Positions 55,466 through 64,000 of a stretch of DNA of 64,000 bases are shown one piece after another. Numbering within the stretch: the first letter of the stretch is position 1; each line of letters opens with the position of its first letter. Location of the stretch: NCBI RefSeq assembly GCF_000211815.1, contig NZ_GL890823.1, positions 92,369 through 156,368 of the forward strand. The letters run 5' to 3'. The notes beneath the pieces are model-generated. The model searched no databases and was not told the origin of the DNA. It saw only the letters and a program-made list of their open reading frames with translations. Source of the DNA: Moorena producens 3L (GTDB taxonomy: Bacteria; Cyanobacteriota; Cyanobacteriia; Cyanobacteriales; Coleofasciculaceae). The position numbers and the translations under genes are program-made.

Positions 55466-56536
55466 TTATATTATCAGCAGTGAACGGTGTAATAAATTTC
55501 CAAGCAAGAGCTTGAAATATAGACTCCATCGGCGTTTATTTAAATCCGCAGGACTTACGCCTACACCCGGTTTATTAACATAATTACCGGATTTAAGCTT
55601 AGTGATAATTCTCAATAAGCTTTTAAGGGACAAGATATACAACCCATAGCGAAAAATAGGCGTAATAAAATCAGCTTTTAAAGCTTGAGATAGCCAAAAT
55701 AACGTACTGCGATCGCTACTACACTGACTACTTTGTCGTGCCAAATACATATAAAAACTACTCTTAGACAATCGATAAAGCGCTGCTGGAATCTCTGGAT
55801 GCCTTTGTTGAACGTCACGTAGCATCAAACCATGAGACTTAGCCATTTGGCTGTAGTCGCGAGACATACTACTAACAATTTTGCGATAGCCAATCAGAAA
55901 TTCCGGCACAACAGCAAATTCATAATGTTCTGCAATTCGCAAATAGAGCTCCCAATCCTCACACCCCTGAGCCTGTTGTGCCTTCAGTTGACAGTTGTAG
56001 CCACCAACGGTCTCAAAACAACAGGCGCGAATCATAGATGCACTAGCATTGCCTAAAAAGTTATGACATACCAGAGTTTTATAAACCTTTCCCTCTATAC
56101 TTGAAGCACGGAAATCTCCAGTCAGTGAATTTTCCTCATCAATATCCACCGACCAAGCATAAACCAACCCTACCGCTGGATCTGTTGCCAAGAAGCGTTT
56201 CATTTGCTTTTCTAAATTTTGCGGATACCAAATATCATCAGCATCCAGGGGAGCGATATAGTCTCCCTTAGTGTTTTGAATCCCTAAATTCCGAGCAGCA
56301 GCCACCCCTAAATTTGGTTGTTGTAGTAAGATAACACGCTGATCTTGCTTAGCAATAGATTGAACAATCTCAGCTGTCCGGTCTTGAGAACCGTCATCTA
56401 CCACTATCAATTCCAGGTTTTTATAGGTCTGAGAAAGAACAGACTGTAATGTGATTTCAATAAACTGCTCTGTATTATAGGCAGGGATAATCACTGAAAC
56501 CAGTGGTAAGCTATCAACTGTTTTAACAACCGACAT
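55466..56536 (-). CDS. Family 2 glycosyltransferase
   Basis: A 356-aa protein. LPLVSVIIPAYNTEQFIEITLQSVLSQTYKNLELIVVDDGSQDRT is the GT2 nucleotide-sugar site, followed by GVAAARNLGIQ and APLDADDIWYP with the DxD. The C-terminal 100 residues are helical and basic. It lies 13 bases upstream of the two-domain glycosyltransferase on the same strand, so the two are probably co-transcribed. Confidence 0.93.
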   Translation of the reverse strand: MSVVKTVDSLPLVSVIIPAYNTEQFIEITLQSVLSQTYKNLELIVVDDGSQDRTAEIVQSIAKQDQRVILLQQPNLGVAAARNLGIQNTKGDYIAPLDADDIWYPQNLEKQMKRFLATDPAVGLVYAWSVDIDEENSLTGDFRASSIEGKVYKTLVCHNFLGNASASMIRACCFETVGGYNCQLKAQQAQGCEDWELYLRIAEHYEFAVVPEFLIGYRKIVSSMSRDYSQMAKSHGLMLRDVQQRHPEIPAALYRLSKSSFYMYLARQSSQCSSDRSTLFWLSQALKADFITPIFRYGLYILSLKSLLRIITKLKSGNYVNKPGVGVSPADLNKRRWSLYFKLLLGNLLHRSLLII

Positions 56537-56594
56537 TTGGTGATTTAAATTTTATATTTATACTTTCCACAGGGATAAACTGAGTTTTTAATTT

Positions 56595-56813
56595 AGCGTT
56601 GCTTAATAATGGAATGATTTTAAGAGTTTTGTGGAATGGGCATCTTGCTGTGGAATGGGCATCTTGCTGTGGAATGGGCATCTTGCTGTGGAATGGGCAT
56701 CTTGCTGTGGAATGGGCATCTTGCCGTGGAACTGGCATCTTGCCAGTTTCAATATATTTTCGGGCGGGCAGGATGCCCACTCTACTCCTATTCATTCGAA
56801 GATTCAGCAAAGC
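56595..56813. mobile_element. MITE-like element, copy 1 (GCGTTGCTNAAT ends)
   Basis: Left end GCGTTGCTTAATAATGG (56596-) and right end CATTCGAAGATTCAGCAAAGC (56793-56813) are inverted repeats. Inside, GGGCATCTTGC pairs with GGGCAGGATGCCC near the right end. The central part has a 19-bp unit (TGTGGAATGGGCATCTTGC) amplified five times plus one variant copy (56635-56750). It matches the element at 61855-62041. It codes for nothing. Confidence 0.65.
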
Positions 56814-57143
56814 TTTTAATTTAGCTATCAGCGTTTAGCTATATCAAATGGGCTGACTATGGGCTGACTGCTGATAGCGGATGGCTGACTGCTCAACCTG
56901 TAGACACAACCTGTATTACAAGTACAGAGTTACTTAGTCAATTCAGGATTTTTTTTTAAAAAAATCCCTACTGGTGATTCTTATATAGTTTTGTTAAAGC
57001 CAATAAACTAGTTTGTAAAACTTAGTGTAATCTAATAATTTTAACTAAAATAATGTTAAACTATACGAGGGTATTATTGAGATGCATAGTAACGATTTAA
57101 TCTCAAAATCTCAATCAGTAATTGAAGGTAAATTCTCTAAAGA
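56814..57143. other. Intergenic region upstream of the rightward glycosyltransferase
   Basis: 330 bases of mainly AT-rich DNA with a short GGGCTGACT/GGCTGACTG repeat (56850-56893). A plausible promoter lies near 57040-57080, but no -35/-10 pair is clear. No gene. Confidence 0.4.
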
Positions 57144-58205
57144 ATGGTTGACTCTGCTAAACTAACTATCTCCGTCATCATCCCCGTATACAACGGAGGG
57201 GAAGACTTTCGTCAATGTCTTGCCAGACTATCTCAAGCTGCACCCCCTCCCGATCAAGTGATTGTAGTAGCTGACGGCGATACTGATGGCTCATGGCGTC
57301 TAGCCCAAGACTTTGGAGCCACAGTAATTCGATTGCCCACAGCAGGGGGTCCGGCTAAAGCCCGAAACCTGGGAGCTAAAGTAGCACAGACCGATATCCT
57401 GTTTTTTATAGATGCTGATGTAGCCATCTATCCGGATACTATTGGTCAAGTGGTGAAAATTTTTAATAATGAACCTAATTTAACCGCTTTAATTGGTTCT
57501 TATGACGATTCTCCCGGTGCTGCTAATTTCCTTTCCCAGTACAAAAATTTACTCCACCACTACACTCATCAAACTGCATCTGAAGAAGCATTTACCTTTT
57601 GGGGTGCCTGTGGCGCAATCCGTCGTGACATCTTTATTGCCATGGGTGGCTTTGAGGAAAATTATCGTCAACCCTGTATTGAAGATATTGAGTTAGGCTA
57701 TCGACTCAAGCAAGAAGGTTACAGGATTAAGCTGTGTAAGACTCTACGGGTGAAACATCTCAAGCCCTGGGGCATAATTTCTCTCCTTAGAGCTGACTTT
57801 TTCTACCGCGCCTTGCCCTGGACTGCCGTAATTCTCAAGGTTCGCGACGCAAGTCCGGAAAACTGTCGTGAGTTTATCAGTGACTTGAACCTAAAGCTGT
57901 CTAGTCGTATTAGTGTGGTGTTGGTCTATGCTCTACTAGGTGCTTTAGTTACAGCTTATTGGTGGTCTAGTACTCTGATTGCTATGGCTACTTGTGTATT
58001 TAGTCTCGCCCTGCTAGTACTCAACAGACCTGTCTACCAATTCTTTTATCAAAAGCGTGGTCTACTATTCACTATACGAACCATTCCATGGCACTGGCTG
58101 TATTACTTTTACAGCGGACTTGCGTTTGCCATTGGTATAGTTCGTCATTGCTTTCAAAAGTACCTACAACCTCGGATATACTTGCCTAAGCTATCAAGTT
58201 TATAG
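57144..58205 (+). CDS. Family 2 glycosyltransferase with C-terminal membrane helices
   Basis: A 353-aa protein. ISVIIPVYNGGEDFRQCLARLSQ, VVADGDTDGSWR, GPAKARNLGAKVAQTDILFFIDADVAIY give the GT2 core with the DxD; GGFEENYRQPCIEDIELGYRL is the acceptor-side ED motif. Two or three helices at about 255-320 anchor it in the membrane. It is probably a sugar-lipid transferase of the same polysaccharide pathway. It starts the rightward half of the locus. Confidence 0.92.
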   Translation: MVDSAKLTISVIIPVYNGGEDFRQCLARLSQAAPPPDQVIVVADGDTDGSWRLAQDFGATVIRLPTAGGPAKARNLGAKVAQTDILFFIDADVAIYPDTIGQVVKIFNNEPNLTALIGSYDDSPGAANFLSQYKNLLHHYTHQTASEEAFTFWGACGAIRRDIFIAMGGFEENYRQPCIEDIELGYRLKQEGYRIKLCKTLRVKHLKPWGIISLLRADFFYRALPWTAVILKVRDASPENCREFISDLNLKLSSRISVVLVYALLGALVTAYWWSSTLIAMATCVFSLALLVLNRPVYQFFYQKRGLLFTIRTIPWHWLYYFYSGLAFAIGIVRHCFQKYLQPRIYLPKLSSL

Positions 58206-58535
58206 CAGGGATAAATTGGTTGAGGTACTTTCGTAGTGGGTTTTAGGGAGTAGGGAGTAGGGAGTAGGGAGTAGGGAGTAACGGTAATAAAAATGAATGT
58301 ACATCATAAGTATGATAAACGCTATAAATCTTTATTTAAAAATAAACTAAAATCGGGTTTATTTATGAGTATTAAAATCCTGAACAATAACAGTTACTAT
58401 CGACGTTTAAAATAACGTTTAACCTTAGGTTTAACCTAGAATTGCTATCGCTATGGAATAAAAATCAATATTGTCCTACTAAGCACTAAACACTCACCAC
58501 TGACGCACTCACCACTGACGCACTATTTTTAATCA
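58206..58535. other. Intergenic region with a GGGAGTA heptamer array
   Basis: Five GGGAGTA units (58245-58280), then AT-rich unique DNA and a short CACTCACCACTGACG repeat (58491-58522) before the next start. No gene. Confidence 0.6.
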
Positions 58536-60005
58536 ATGGAACATTATCCCGTAGTGATTACAGGCGCAGGACCGGCTGGTCTTACAGCTGCCTATGACCT
58601 GGTTAAACAAGGCATTAAATCTATCGTTCTAGAAAAATCCAATAAAGTCGGTGGTATTGCTCGCACCGAAGTCTACAAAGGCTATCGCTTCGATATTGGT
58701 GGTCATCGCTTCTATACCAAAGTAGAAGCAGCGCATCAACGTTGGCAAGAGGTTTTAGGGGAAGATTTTATCAAAGTTCCCCGCATGTCACGCATTTATT
58801 ACCAGGGTAAATTCTACGACTATCCCCTCTCAATCTTTAACACCCTATCGAATCTAGGCATCATTACCAGTCTGGTTATGTTGCTCAGCTACTTCAAGGC
58901 AAAAATCAAGGCAAAATTGCGACCTTGGCATGAACCTGAAACCTTTGAAGAATGGGTAAGCGATCGCTTTGGTCGTCGTTTATACAGACTATTTTTTAAA
59001 ACTTATACGGAGAAAGTATGGGGCATACCCTGTGATAAAATTCAAGCAGAATGGGCAGCACAGCGAATTCAAAAATTATCTCTAAAACGAGCAATCATCA
59101 ATGCTTTGTTCGGAAGTCAAAATAGCAAAAGCTTGATTAAGGAATTTGATTACCCGCTACTTGGACCAGGGATGATGTGGGAAAAATTTCAGCAAGCAGT
59201 AGATAATCAAGGTGGTCAGGTAAGACTGAATACTGTAGTGACTAGTATTCAACGAGATGGCAATCATATCAAAAGCATTACTGCTTTGCAGGATGAAAAA
59301 ACTATCAGTATCTCTGGAGACCATTTCATCTCCAGTATGCCAGTGACAGCACTGGTTAAAAAACTCGACCCACCTCCCCCACCAGCGGTAATCGAAGCAG
59401 CAAAATCCCTATCTTATCGAGCTTTTATTATTGTAGCGCTCATTATTGATGCTAAAGATCTATTTCCTGATCAGTGGATTTATATCCATAGTCCAGAGGT
59501 GAAAGTGGGTCGCATCCAAAATTTTAAGAATTGGAGTCCAAAAATGGTATCGGATCCTAGCAAGACCTGTCTGGGTTTAGAATACTTCTGTAATGAGGGA
59601 GATGAAATCTGGAATCTATCTGATCCCAAATTGCTGGATTTAGCCACCCGTGAATTGGCGAGTTTAGGTCTGGCGGATGCCAAGGCTGTAGAGGATGGTA
59701 CTGTGTTGCGCCAACCTAAAGCTTACCCAGTTTACGACCGTGATTATCGTCAGCATTTACAAGTGATTCAAGATTTTTTAGCAGACTTTGATAACCTACA
59801 AACCATTGGACGTAATGGGATGCATCGCTACAACAATCAAGACCATTCGATGTTAACCGGAATGCTAGCAGTTAAGAACTTACTGGGGGAAAATCATGAT
59901 CTGTGGCAGGTAAATACTGAGCGTTCTTACTATGAAGAATTTACCACAGAAGAGTTAAAGCAAAAACAGGATTCAGTAGAGGACTCAGTTTTTCAGCCTG
60001 TATAG
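58536..60005 (+). CDS. FAD-dependent oxidoreductase, UDP-galactopyranose mutase/amine-oxidase-like
   Basis: A 489-aa protein. The dinucleotide fold VVITGAGPAGLTAAYDL and EKSNKVGGIARTEVYKGYRFDIGGHRFYTK begin the protein, as in UDP-galactopyranose mutase and protoporphyrinogen-oxidase relatives. The end NLQTIGRNGMHRYNNQDHSMLTGMLAVKNLL is the second FAD contact. In this glycan locus it may act on a sugar nucleotide or lipid-linked sugar. It is nine bases ahead of the next gene, so the two form an operon. Confidence 0.85.
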   Translation: MEHYPVVITGAGPAGLTAAYDLVKQGIKSIVLEKSNKVGGIARTEVYKGYRFDIGGHRFYTKVEAAHQRWQEVLGEDFIKVPRMSRIYYQGKFYDYPLSIFNTLSNLGIITSLVMLLSYFKAKIKAKLRPWHEPETFEEWVSDRFGRRLYRLFFKTYTEKVWGIPCDKIQAEWAAQRIQKLSLKRAIINALFGSQNSKSLIKEFDYPLLGPGMMWEKFQQAVDNQGGQVRLNTVVTSIQRDGNHIKSITALQDEKTISISGDHFISSMPVTALVKKLDPPPPPAVIEAAKSLSYRAFIIVALIIDAKDLFPDQWIYIHSPEVKVGRIQNFKNWSPKMVSDPSKTCLGLEYFCNEGDEIWNLSDPKLLDLATRELASLGLADAKAVEDGTVLRQPKAYPVYDRDYRQHLQVIQDFLADFDNLQTIGRNGMHRYNNQDHSMLTGMLAVKNLLGENHDLWQVNTERSYYEEFTTEELKQKQDSVEDSVFQPV

Positions 60006-60014
60006 GCTATTGGC

Positions 60015-61808
60015 ATGTTCTACTTTATCACGACTTGGAATTTTCTACTTATTCCTTGCTACTTGATCGGAACTGCTGTGCTGAATGTACTGCAAGCGGA
60101 TTCCTTTAAACGAGTTAGCGATCGCATTATTGCAGCAGTGTGGTTGGGCATCGTTGTGCTGTCCATTGCACTGCTAGCAACCTCCCTAGTATTTCCCCTC
60201 AATTCCTGGGTAGGCTGGTGTACCGCTGTTAGTCTGAGTTTATTGTCTCTGACATCACAACCTACCCGCGATGAAATTGCTAATCTATGTTTCATGCTGT
60301 TTCCCAACCTAGCCTTGGGATTGTTGACCTTAGAATTTGGTGTCGCAGCATTCACCAGCCGACAAGTAACTTGGCTTGACACAGGTCTCTATCACTATGG
60401 AGCCATCCGATGGTTGTCCGAGTATGGAGCAGTGCCAGGTATCGCCCTGCTCCTTCAGCAGCTTGGTTTTACCTCATCGTGGTTTGCGCTCGCTGCTCCG
60501 TTTAACCCTCCAATTTTCGATGCTCAAGTTAGTGCGATAACCAATGGCTTTGCCTTTCTTCTCGCAATAGTACACTTTCTGATTGCTTTAGCTCAACTAT
60601 TCACCAATAAAGCACAGCTCAGTGACTGGTTTATCGTCATCTGCTCATTGATTGTACTCCCTCTCCTAGCTCTATCGAGTTTGATGTCAGATATCCTGGT
60701 ATCTCCATCGCCAGATATCCCAGTAATTTTCCTCACCGTAATCATCGCTTGGGCAATTTTAATCATTGCTCACCATCGCTCATCATCCGTAACTCGGGGT
60801 AAAAATTCTAGTTTTAAAAATAAATTTAATAATAAATTTTACGATGAATTTATCCCACTGATTTTAGCAGCTGGAGCTGTAACCATAAAGCTTACTTCTC
60901 TACCCCTATTATTCATATCAGTTATTTTTTATACTGTTTTCAGTAGGTTTTGTGTGCAACGACTAGTGATAGGTGGTGTCATCACGAGTTTACTCTTATC
61001 ACCCATGTGCGCTGTCAATATCATCACCTCTGGTTGCCCACTTTTTCCATCATCCTTCTTCTGTCTGGATTTACCCTGGTCTTGGACAGCGGAAGACGCT
61101 GAAGCAGTTGCTGAAAACACTCGCGGCTGGGGAACCTGGTTTGGCTCACCTCCCCCAAATTCAAATCCCTGGCTTTGGTTATTTTGGCAGTGGTTCAGTT
61201 CTAGTACTCTAAATCAAATTGCGACTGGAATAATTTTAATTTCAATTTTATTAGCCATCTATATTCTCCGCACATCAATCATTCATCGCCTCTGGGGTTT
61301 GATTTGGGTCTTAGGTTTAGCTATTTCGGGAACTTTATTTATGATGCTTTATGCTCCTGTGATCAGATTTGGACTAGGATATCTAATTCTTCTACCTGGT
61401 TTATATATTACTATAGTTTGTCATCAAAAAATCGGAAATTTAAATTTACTGATTACCAAAAAACTACCGGTATCAAAGTTATGGATAATTCCTCCGATAT
61501 TTAGGATAACTAGTTATTTAGCTTTATCTCTTATTACCTTAGTTATTGTTTTGAATCAAAAAACGTCCTATCGACTGATTATCCCTCCCCAGATGATGAC
61601 GTCAGATTTAGTAAAAAAACAAGTCAATGGTATTAATTATTTTTCTCCACAAGATATCTCTCCAGAAGAGCATGAGCTATGCTGGTCTGCTAAACTCCCT
61701 TGTGCATTTGAACTAGAAGATAATATTCAACTTCGCGATCCAAACCGTGGTATTAGAGGTGGTTTTATAAAAGTGAAAAGTGAAAAGGGAACAGGGAACA
61801 GGGAGTAG
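60015..61808 (+). CDS. Polytopic membrane protein of the polysaccharide locus
   Basis: A 597-aa protein with about twelve hydrophobic segments throughout. The pattern (GTAVLNVLQADSFKRVSDR, WLDTGLYHYGAIRWLSEYGAVPGI, WFGSPPPNSNPWLWLFW) resembles LIC_10190-type membrane proteins, often placed among glycan assembly genes, and loosely GT-C enzymes. No catalytic role can be shown. The last few codons (GTGNRE) come from a GGGAACA repeat. Confidence 0.75.
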   Translation: MFYFITTWNFLLIPCYLIGTAVLNVLQADSFKRVSDRIIAAVWLGIVVLSIALLATSLVFPLNSWVGWCTAVSLSLLSLTSQPTRDEIANLCFMLFPNLALGLLTLEFGVAAFTSRQVTWLDTGLYHYGAIRWLSEYGAVPGIALLLQQLGFTSSWFALAAPFNPPIFDAQVSAITNGFAFLLAIVHFLIALAQLFTNKAQLSDWFIVICSLIVLPLLALSSLMSDILVSPSPDIPVIFLTVIIAWAILIIAHHRSSSVTRGKNSSFKNKFNNKFYDEFIPLILAAGAVTIKLTSLPLLFISVIFYTVFSRFCVQRLVIGGVITSLLLSPMCAVNIITSGCPLFPSSFFCLDLPWSWTAEDAEAVAENTRGWGTWFGSPPPNSNPWLWLFWQWFSSSTLNQIATGIILISILLAIYILRTSIIHRLWGLIWVLGLAISGTLFMMLYAPVIRFGLGYLILLPGLYITIVCHQKIGNLNLLITKKLPVSKLWIIPPIFRITSYLALSLITLVIVLNQKTSYRLIIPPQMMTSDLVKKQVNGINYFSPQDISPEEHELCWSAKLPCAFELEDNIQLRDPNRGIRGGFIKVKSEKGTGNRE

Positions 61809-61854
61809 GGAACAGGGAATAGGGAGTAGGGAATAGGGAATAGGGAAAAAATCC

Positions 61855-62041
61855 GGCGTTGCTGAATAATATAATGATTTTAAGAGTAGGTGCGCGCCTC
61901 CAAGGGCGATTTACTCACCCTTGGGTCGCACCTGTAGAATGGGCATCTTGCCTGGAACTGGCATTTTGCCAGTTTCATGCTTATTTTCGAGCGGGCAGGA
62001 TGCCCACTCTACTCCTATCCATTACTTGATTCAGCAACGCC
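61855..62041. mobile_element. MITE-like element, copy 2 (GGCGTTGCTGAAT ends)
   Basis: Left end GGCGTTGCTGAATAATAT (61855-) and right end ATTCAGCAACGCC (62029-62041) form an inverted repeat of 13 exact bases and further matches. It shares GAATGGGCATCTTGC, CTGGAACTGGCAT, GCCAGTTTCA and GGGCAGGATGCCCACTCTACTCCTA with copy 1. It contains the palindrome GTAGGTGCGCGCC...GGGTCGCACCTG (61887-61934). It ends one base before the stop codon of the amidohydrolase. Confidence 0.7.
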
Positions 62042-62042
62042 G

Positions 62043-63125
62043 CTATGTTAGCCCGTAGTAATTCAAGGGATTGTCATGGAGAATTTTGTGAATTGTCTCC
62101 TCAGGGAGACGCTCTTTCAGTGCCAGTGCCTCATCGACACTTTCGATAAAGTTCGGATGATCCATGTGAGGGAAATCAGACCCAAACAATAATTTATCTG
62201 CTCCGATGTACTGGATTAACTCGGGTATATAGGGTTCTGATGTTTCGACACCAATGAAGCACTGACGGTGGAAATATTCAGAGGGCTTCATCTTGACATT
62301 ATCCTTGACTTCATAGACGAGATTTTCATATTTCTCATCCATTCGCCATAGCCAGTAGGGCAGCCAACCACACCCAGCTTCAAACAAACCTACCCTCAAT
62401 TGAGGATGACGCTCTAAAACCCCTCCCTCAATCATGGCCAATAGCCCCATCATCATCTCCAGGGGATGGGAGCAGGTATGAAGCGCAAAACGAGAATGAA
62501 ACCGATCCGCCCCGGCGGTAGGGAGGCGGCTATGGGTTCCTTCATGAATCGTGACGGCGATGTTGAGACGTTCGCACTCACTCCAAAACGGTTCGTAGGC
62601 TGGATCACTTAACAGTTTTCCCTTGACTGGATTGGGACGGATAAAGACCGCTCGCCAACCAAACTCTGCAATTCGCTGCAACTCTGGTACCATGTCTTCG
62701 GGGTCATGTTGGCTAATGGCACCCACCCCCCTTAACTTTTGGGGGTCATGACTGCAAAAGTCCTGTAGCCAATTATTATAGGCTCGGACCAGAGCGTCAG
62801 CCAGTTTCGAGTCCATGGTGTCAATCGCCCACATAAACAACCCGATTGTTGGGTACAAAAAGGTCACGTCAGACCCCATTTTTTCCATTAGCTCAACGCG
62901 GGCTTGGGGATTATAGCCCCCTTTATAGCGATCGGGGTTCTCTTCAAATAAACGCCGACCTTCTGCCACTACGACATCTGGCGTCTTGTACATGATGGAT
63001 TTTCCCTCAAATTGATTGTCTTTAGGTGCTAAGTCTTTAAACTGAGGGTCTAAGTATTTTTCCCAGAGATCGTCGGGCTCTAAGACGTGGCTGTCGGCAT
63101 CAATAATGTCAAAGTTTTTCAGCAT
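62043..63125 (-). CDS. Amidohydrolase_2 family metal-dependent hydrolase
   Basis: A 360-aa TIM-barrel protein. DADSHVLEP opens with the metal DxH pair; HEGTHSR, HTCSHPLEMM and the SDFPHMDHP metal Asp complete the active site, as in ACMSD-type decarboxylases and related hydrolases. The gene is 45 bases from a thioesterase domain read in the same direction, which suggests a tailoring step in a secondary-metabolite cluster. Its substrate is unknown. Confidence 0.88.
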   Translation of the reverse strand: MLKNFDIIDADSHVLEPDDLWEKYLDPQFKDLAPKDNQFEGKSIMYKTPDVVVAEGRRLFEENPDRYKGGYNPQARVELMEKMGSDVTFLYPTIGLFMWAIDTMDSKLADALVRAYNNWLQDFCSHDPQKLRGVGAISQHDPEDMVPELQRIAEFGWRAVFIRPNPVKGKLLSDPAYEPFWSECERLNIAVTIHEGTHSRLPTAGADRFHSRFALHTCSHPLEMMMGLLAMIEGGVLERHPQLRVGLFEAGCGWLPYWLWRMDEKYENLVYEVKDNVKMKPSEYFHRQCFIGVETSEPYIPELIQYIGADKLLFGSDFPHMDHPNFIESVDEALALKERLPEETIHKILHDNPLNYYGLT

Positions 63126-63170
63126 GAGATATCGTTACCCTTTTTTAATTCATGTACAAACAAAAGATTG

Positions 63171-64000
63171 TCATTTAGATGAAGTCTCAACATCGGTATT
63201 GAGCCCTTTTTCAATATCGGCTTTGATGGTCTCAGCCACAATGACGACTGTGGGCTGATATACCATATATTCGTGATAACCAGGAATGGTATGGACCTCC
63301 ACCTTTGAGGGCGAGATCGCTTGCCAACCCAATGTAGGATCTGTTGTCACTTCCGTTGAGGATACTGCCACTGAACCAGCTTCAGCGTGCAGCAGTGTGA
63401 TCACATCTGGATAGTCAGGGGGAGAGTAACTGCGCATGGCCTTGTGATTGAGCTTCATCAACTGGAGAAGACGCTCAATCTGAGCTGCCCCCAAATCTGG
63501 TGGTACTAGGTTCGCCTGGTGAGCTTGCTCCCAAATCAAGGCAGATTGTTGCTCCGAGGGCAAATCTCGGAGTACTTCCCAATCGAGGGAGAGAGGTCCG
63601 CCAAAGAGCTCAAGCAGCACTTCCACATCTTCTGATAAGACTTGCTCATCAGGCATGTGGGCCGGTGCATAGGTATCCAACAGGCCCAGAAATGCAACCT
63701 GCTCACCTTGGGAGAGCAAATCGTGGGCCATCTGCAAGGCAACCATCCCACCAAAAGACCAACCCATGAGTAGGTAAGGACCTTGGGGTTGGACTTCGCG
63801 GATGGCAGCGAGGTAGACGTTGGCCATCTCTTCCACCGTTGTCAGTGGAGCTTGTCCTTCCTGTTGCCCCAGGGATTGCAATCCATAGAAGGGCTGGTTT
63901 GCACCGAGCAGTTGGGACAGCTCCAGGTAGCAAAAGACCGTCCCACCAGCAGGGTGGACACAGAAGATGGGCGGTTGGTTGCCCTGAGTCTGAATGGGAA
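63171..64000 (-). CDS. Thioesterase domain of a PKS/NRPS (partial, runs off the window)
   Basis: The frame is open from 63171 to the window edge; the ATG/TTG starts inside it are not real starts. It reads PPIFCVHPAGGTVFCYLELSQLL near the edge, then GPYLLMGWSFGGMVALQMA with the GxSxGG nucleophile, and IPGYHEYM with the catalytic His. This is a type I thioesterase domain, the usual last domain of polyketide or non-ribosomal peptide synthases, releasing the product. The rest of the protein lies beyond 64000. A free-standing type II thioesterase is possible but less likely given the adjoining amidohydrolase. Confidence 0.88.
   Translation of the reverse strand, partial: PIQTQGNQPPIFCVHPAGGTVFCYLELSQLLGANQPFYGLQSLGQQEGQAPLTTVEEMANVYLAAIREVQPQGPYLLMGWSFGGMVALQMAHDLLSQGEQVAFLGLLDTYAPAHMPDEQVLSEDVEVLLELFGGPLSLDWEVLRDLPSEQQSALIWEQAHQANLVPPDLGAAQIERLLQLMKLNHKAMRSYSPPDYPDVITLLHAEAGSVAVSSTEVTTDPTLGWQAISPSKVEVHTIPGYHEYMVYQPTVVIVAETIKADIEKGLNTDVETSSK

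Noticed and set aside
56523..56838. Frames on both strands in the MITE 19-bp array
   Set aside because: Translated tandem repeat within a non-coding mobile element.

Overview
The window looks like a chromosomal segment of a large-genome, repeat-rich filamentous cyanobacterium. A Moorena/Moorea-like or related marine filamentous lineage is my inference, not proven. The evidence is: many HIP1 octamers (GCGATCGC, roughly thirty), cyanobacterium-typical families (DUF502, DUF3155, DUF3611, a CCB-type complex C assembly factor, an HpsJ-like protein, SLH proteins), hopanoid genes, many heptanucleotide tandem arrays (STRR type), degraded insertion sequences, and the end of a polyketide/non-ribosomal peptide assembly line at the right edge. 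No tRNA, rRNA or CRISPR array was seen.

Layout. 0-3 kb: the tail of an unknown gene, a two-way terminator, and a large extracellular phosphodiesterase in which a GDPD domain is nested inside a phytase-like esterase domain and followed by RTX repeats. 3.6-11.9 kb: an accessory island bounded by two almost identical copies of a 140-aa helix-turn-helix protein. Each copy is preceded by an array of about 88-bp units with a conserved TGCAATAGTTTT core. Between them lie two small secreted or anchored proteins, a CHAT-caspase double protease, a 310-aa neighbour of unknown function and a dead IS630 element with intact ends. 12-19 kb: ftsY, nusB and a DUF502 gene, then a frameshifted glycosyltransferase next to an hpsJ-like gene. 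19-25.7 kb: pgl, two FHA proteins around a wrecked IS1-like element that carries an inserted MITE, a hydroxylase-like membrane protein and a Crp-type regulator. 26-47.5 kb: mostly housekeeping and envelope genes: MscS-type channel with a cyclic-nucleotide domain, rpsN, nth, rseP, serS, DUF3611, padR, CCB factor, DUF3155, a GAF histidine kinase, an SLH protein, terB-like, aat, a fibrillin-like protein, an RND pump, hpnA and hpnH. 47.8-49.9 kb: a serine hydrolase split by two in-frame stop codons. 50.3-61.8 kb: a polysaccharide export and assembly locus (Wzt/Wzm-like ABC exporter, three glycosyltransferase genes carrying four GT2 domains, an FAD oxidoreductase, a polytopic membrane protein). 62-64 kb: an amidohydrolase and a thioesterase domain that runs off the window.

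The most unusual material is outside the ordinary genes. It comprises the duplicated regulator with its 88-bp repeat arrays; the many 7-bp arrays, several of which are translated as gene ends or in-frame insertions; at least two families of small inverted-repeat elements; orphan right-end/omega-RNA-like remnants of TnpB transposons with no tnpB gene; and recurrent palindromes of the GGTGCGACC...GGTGCGC type.
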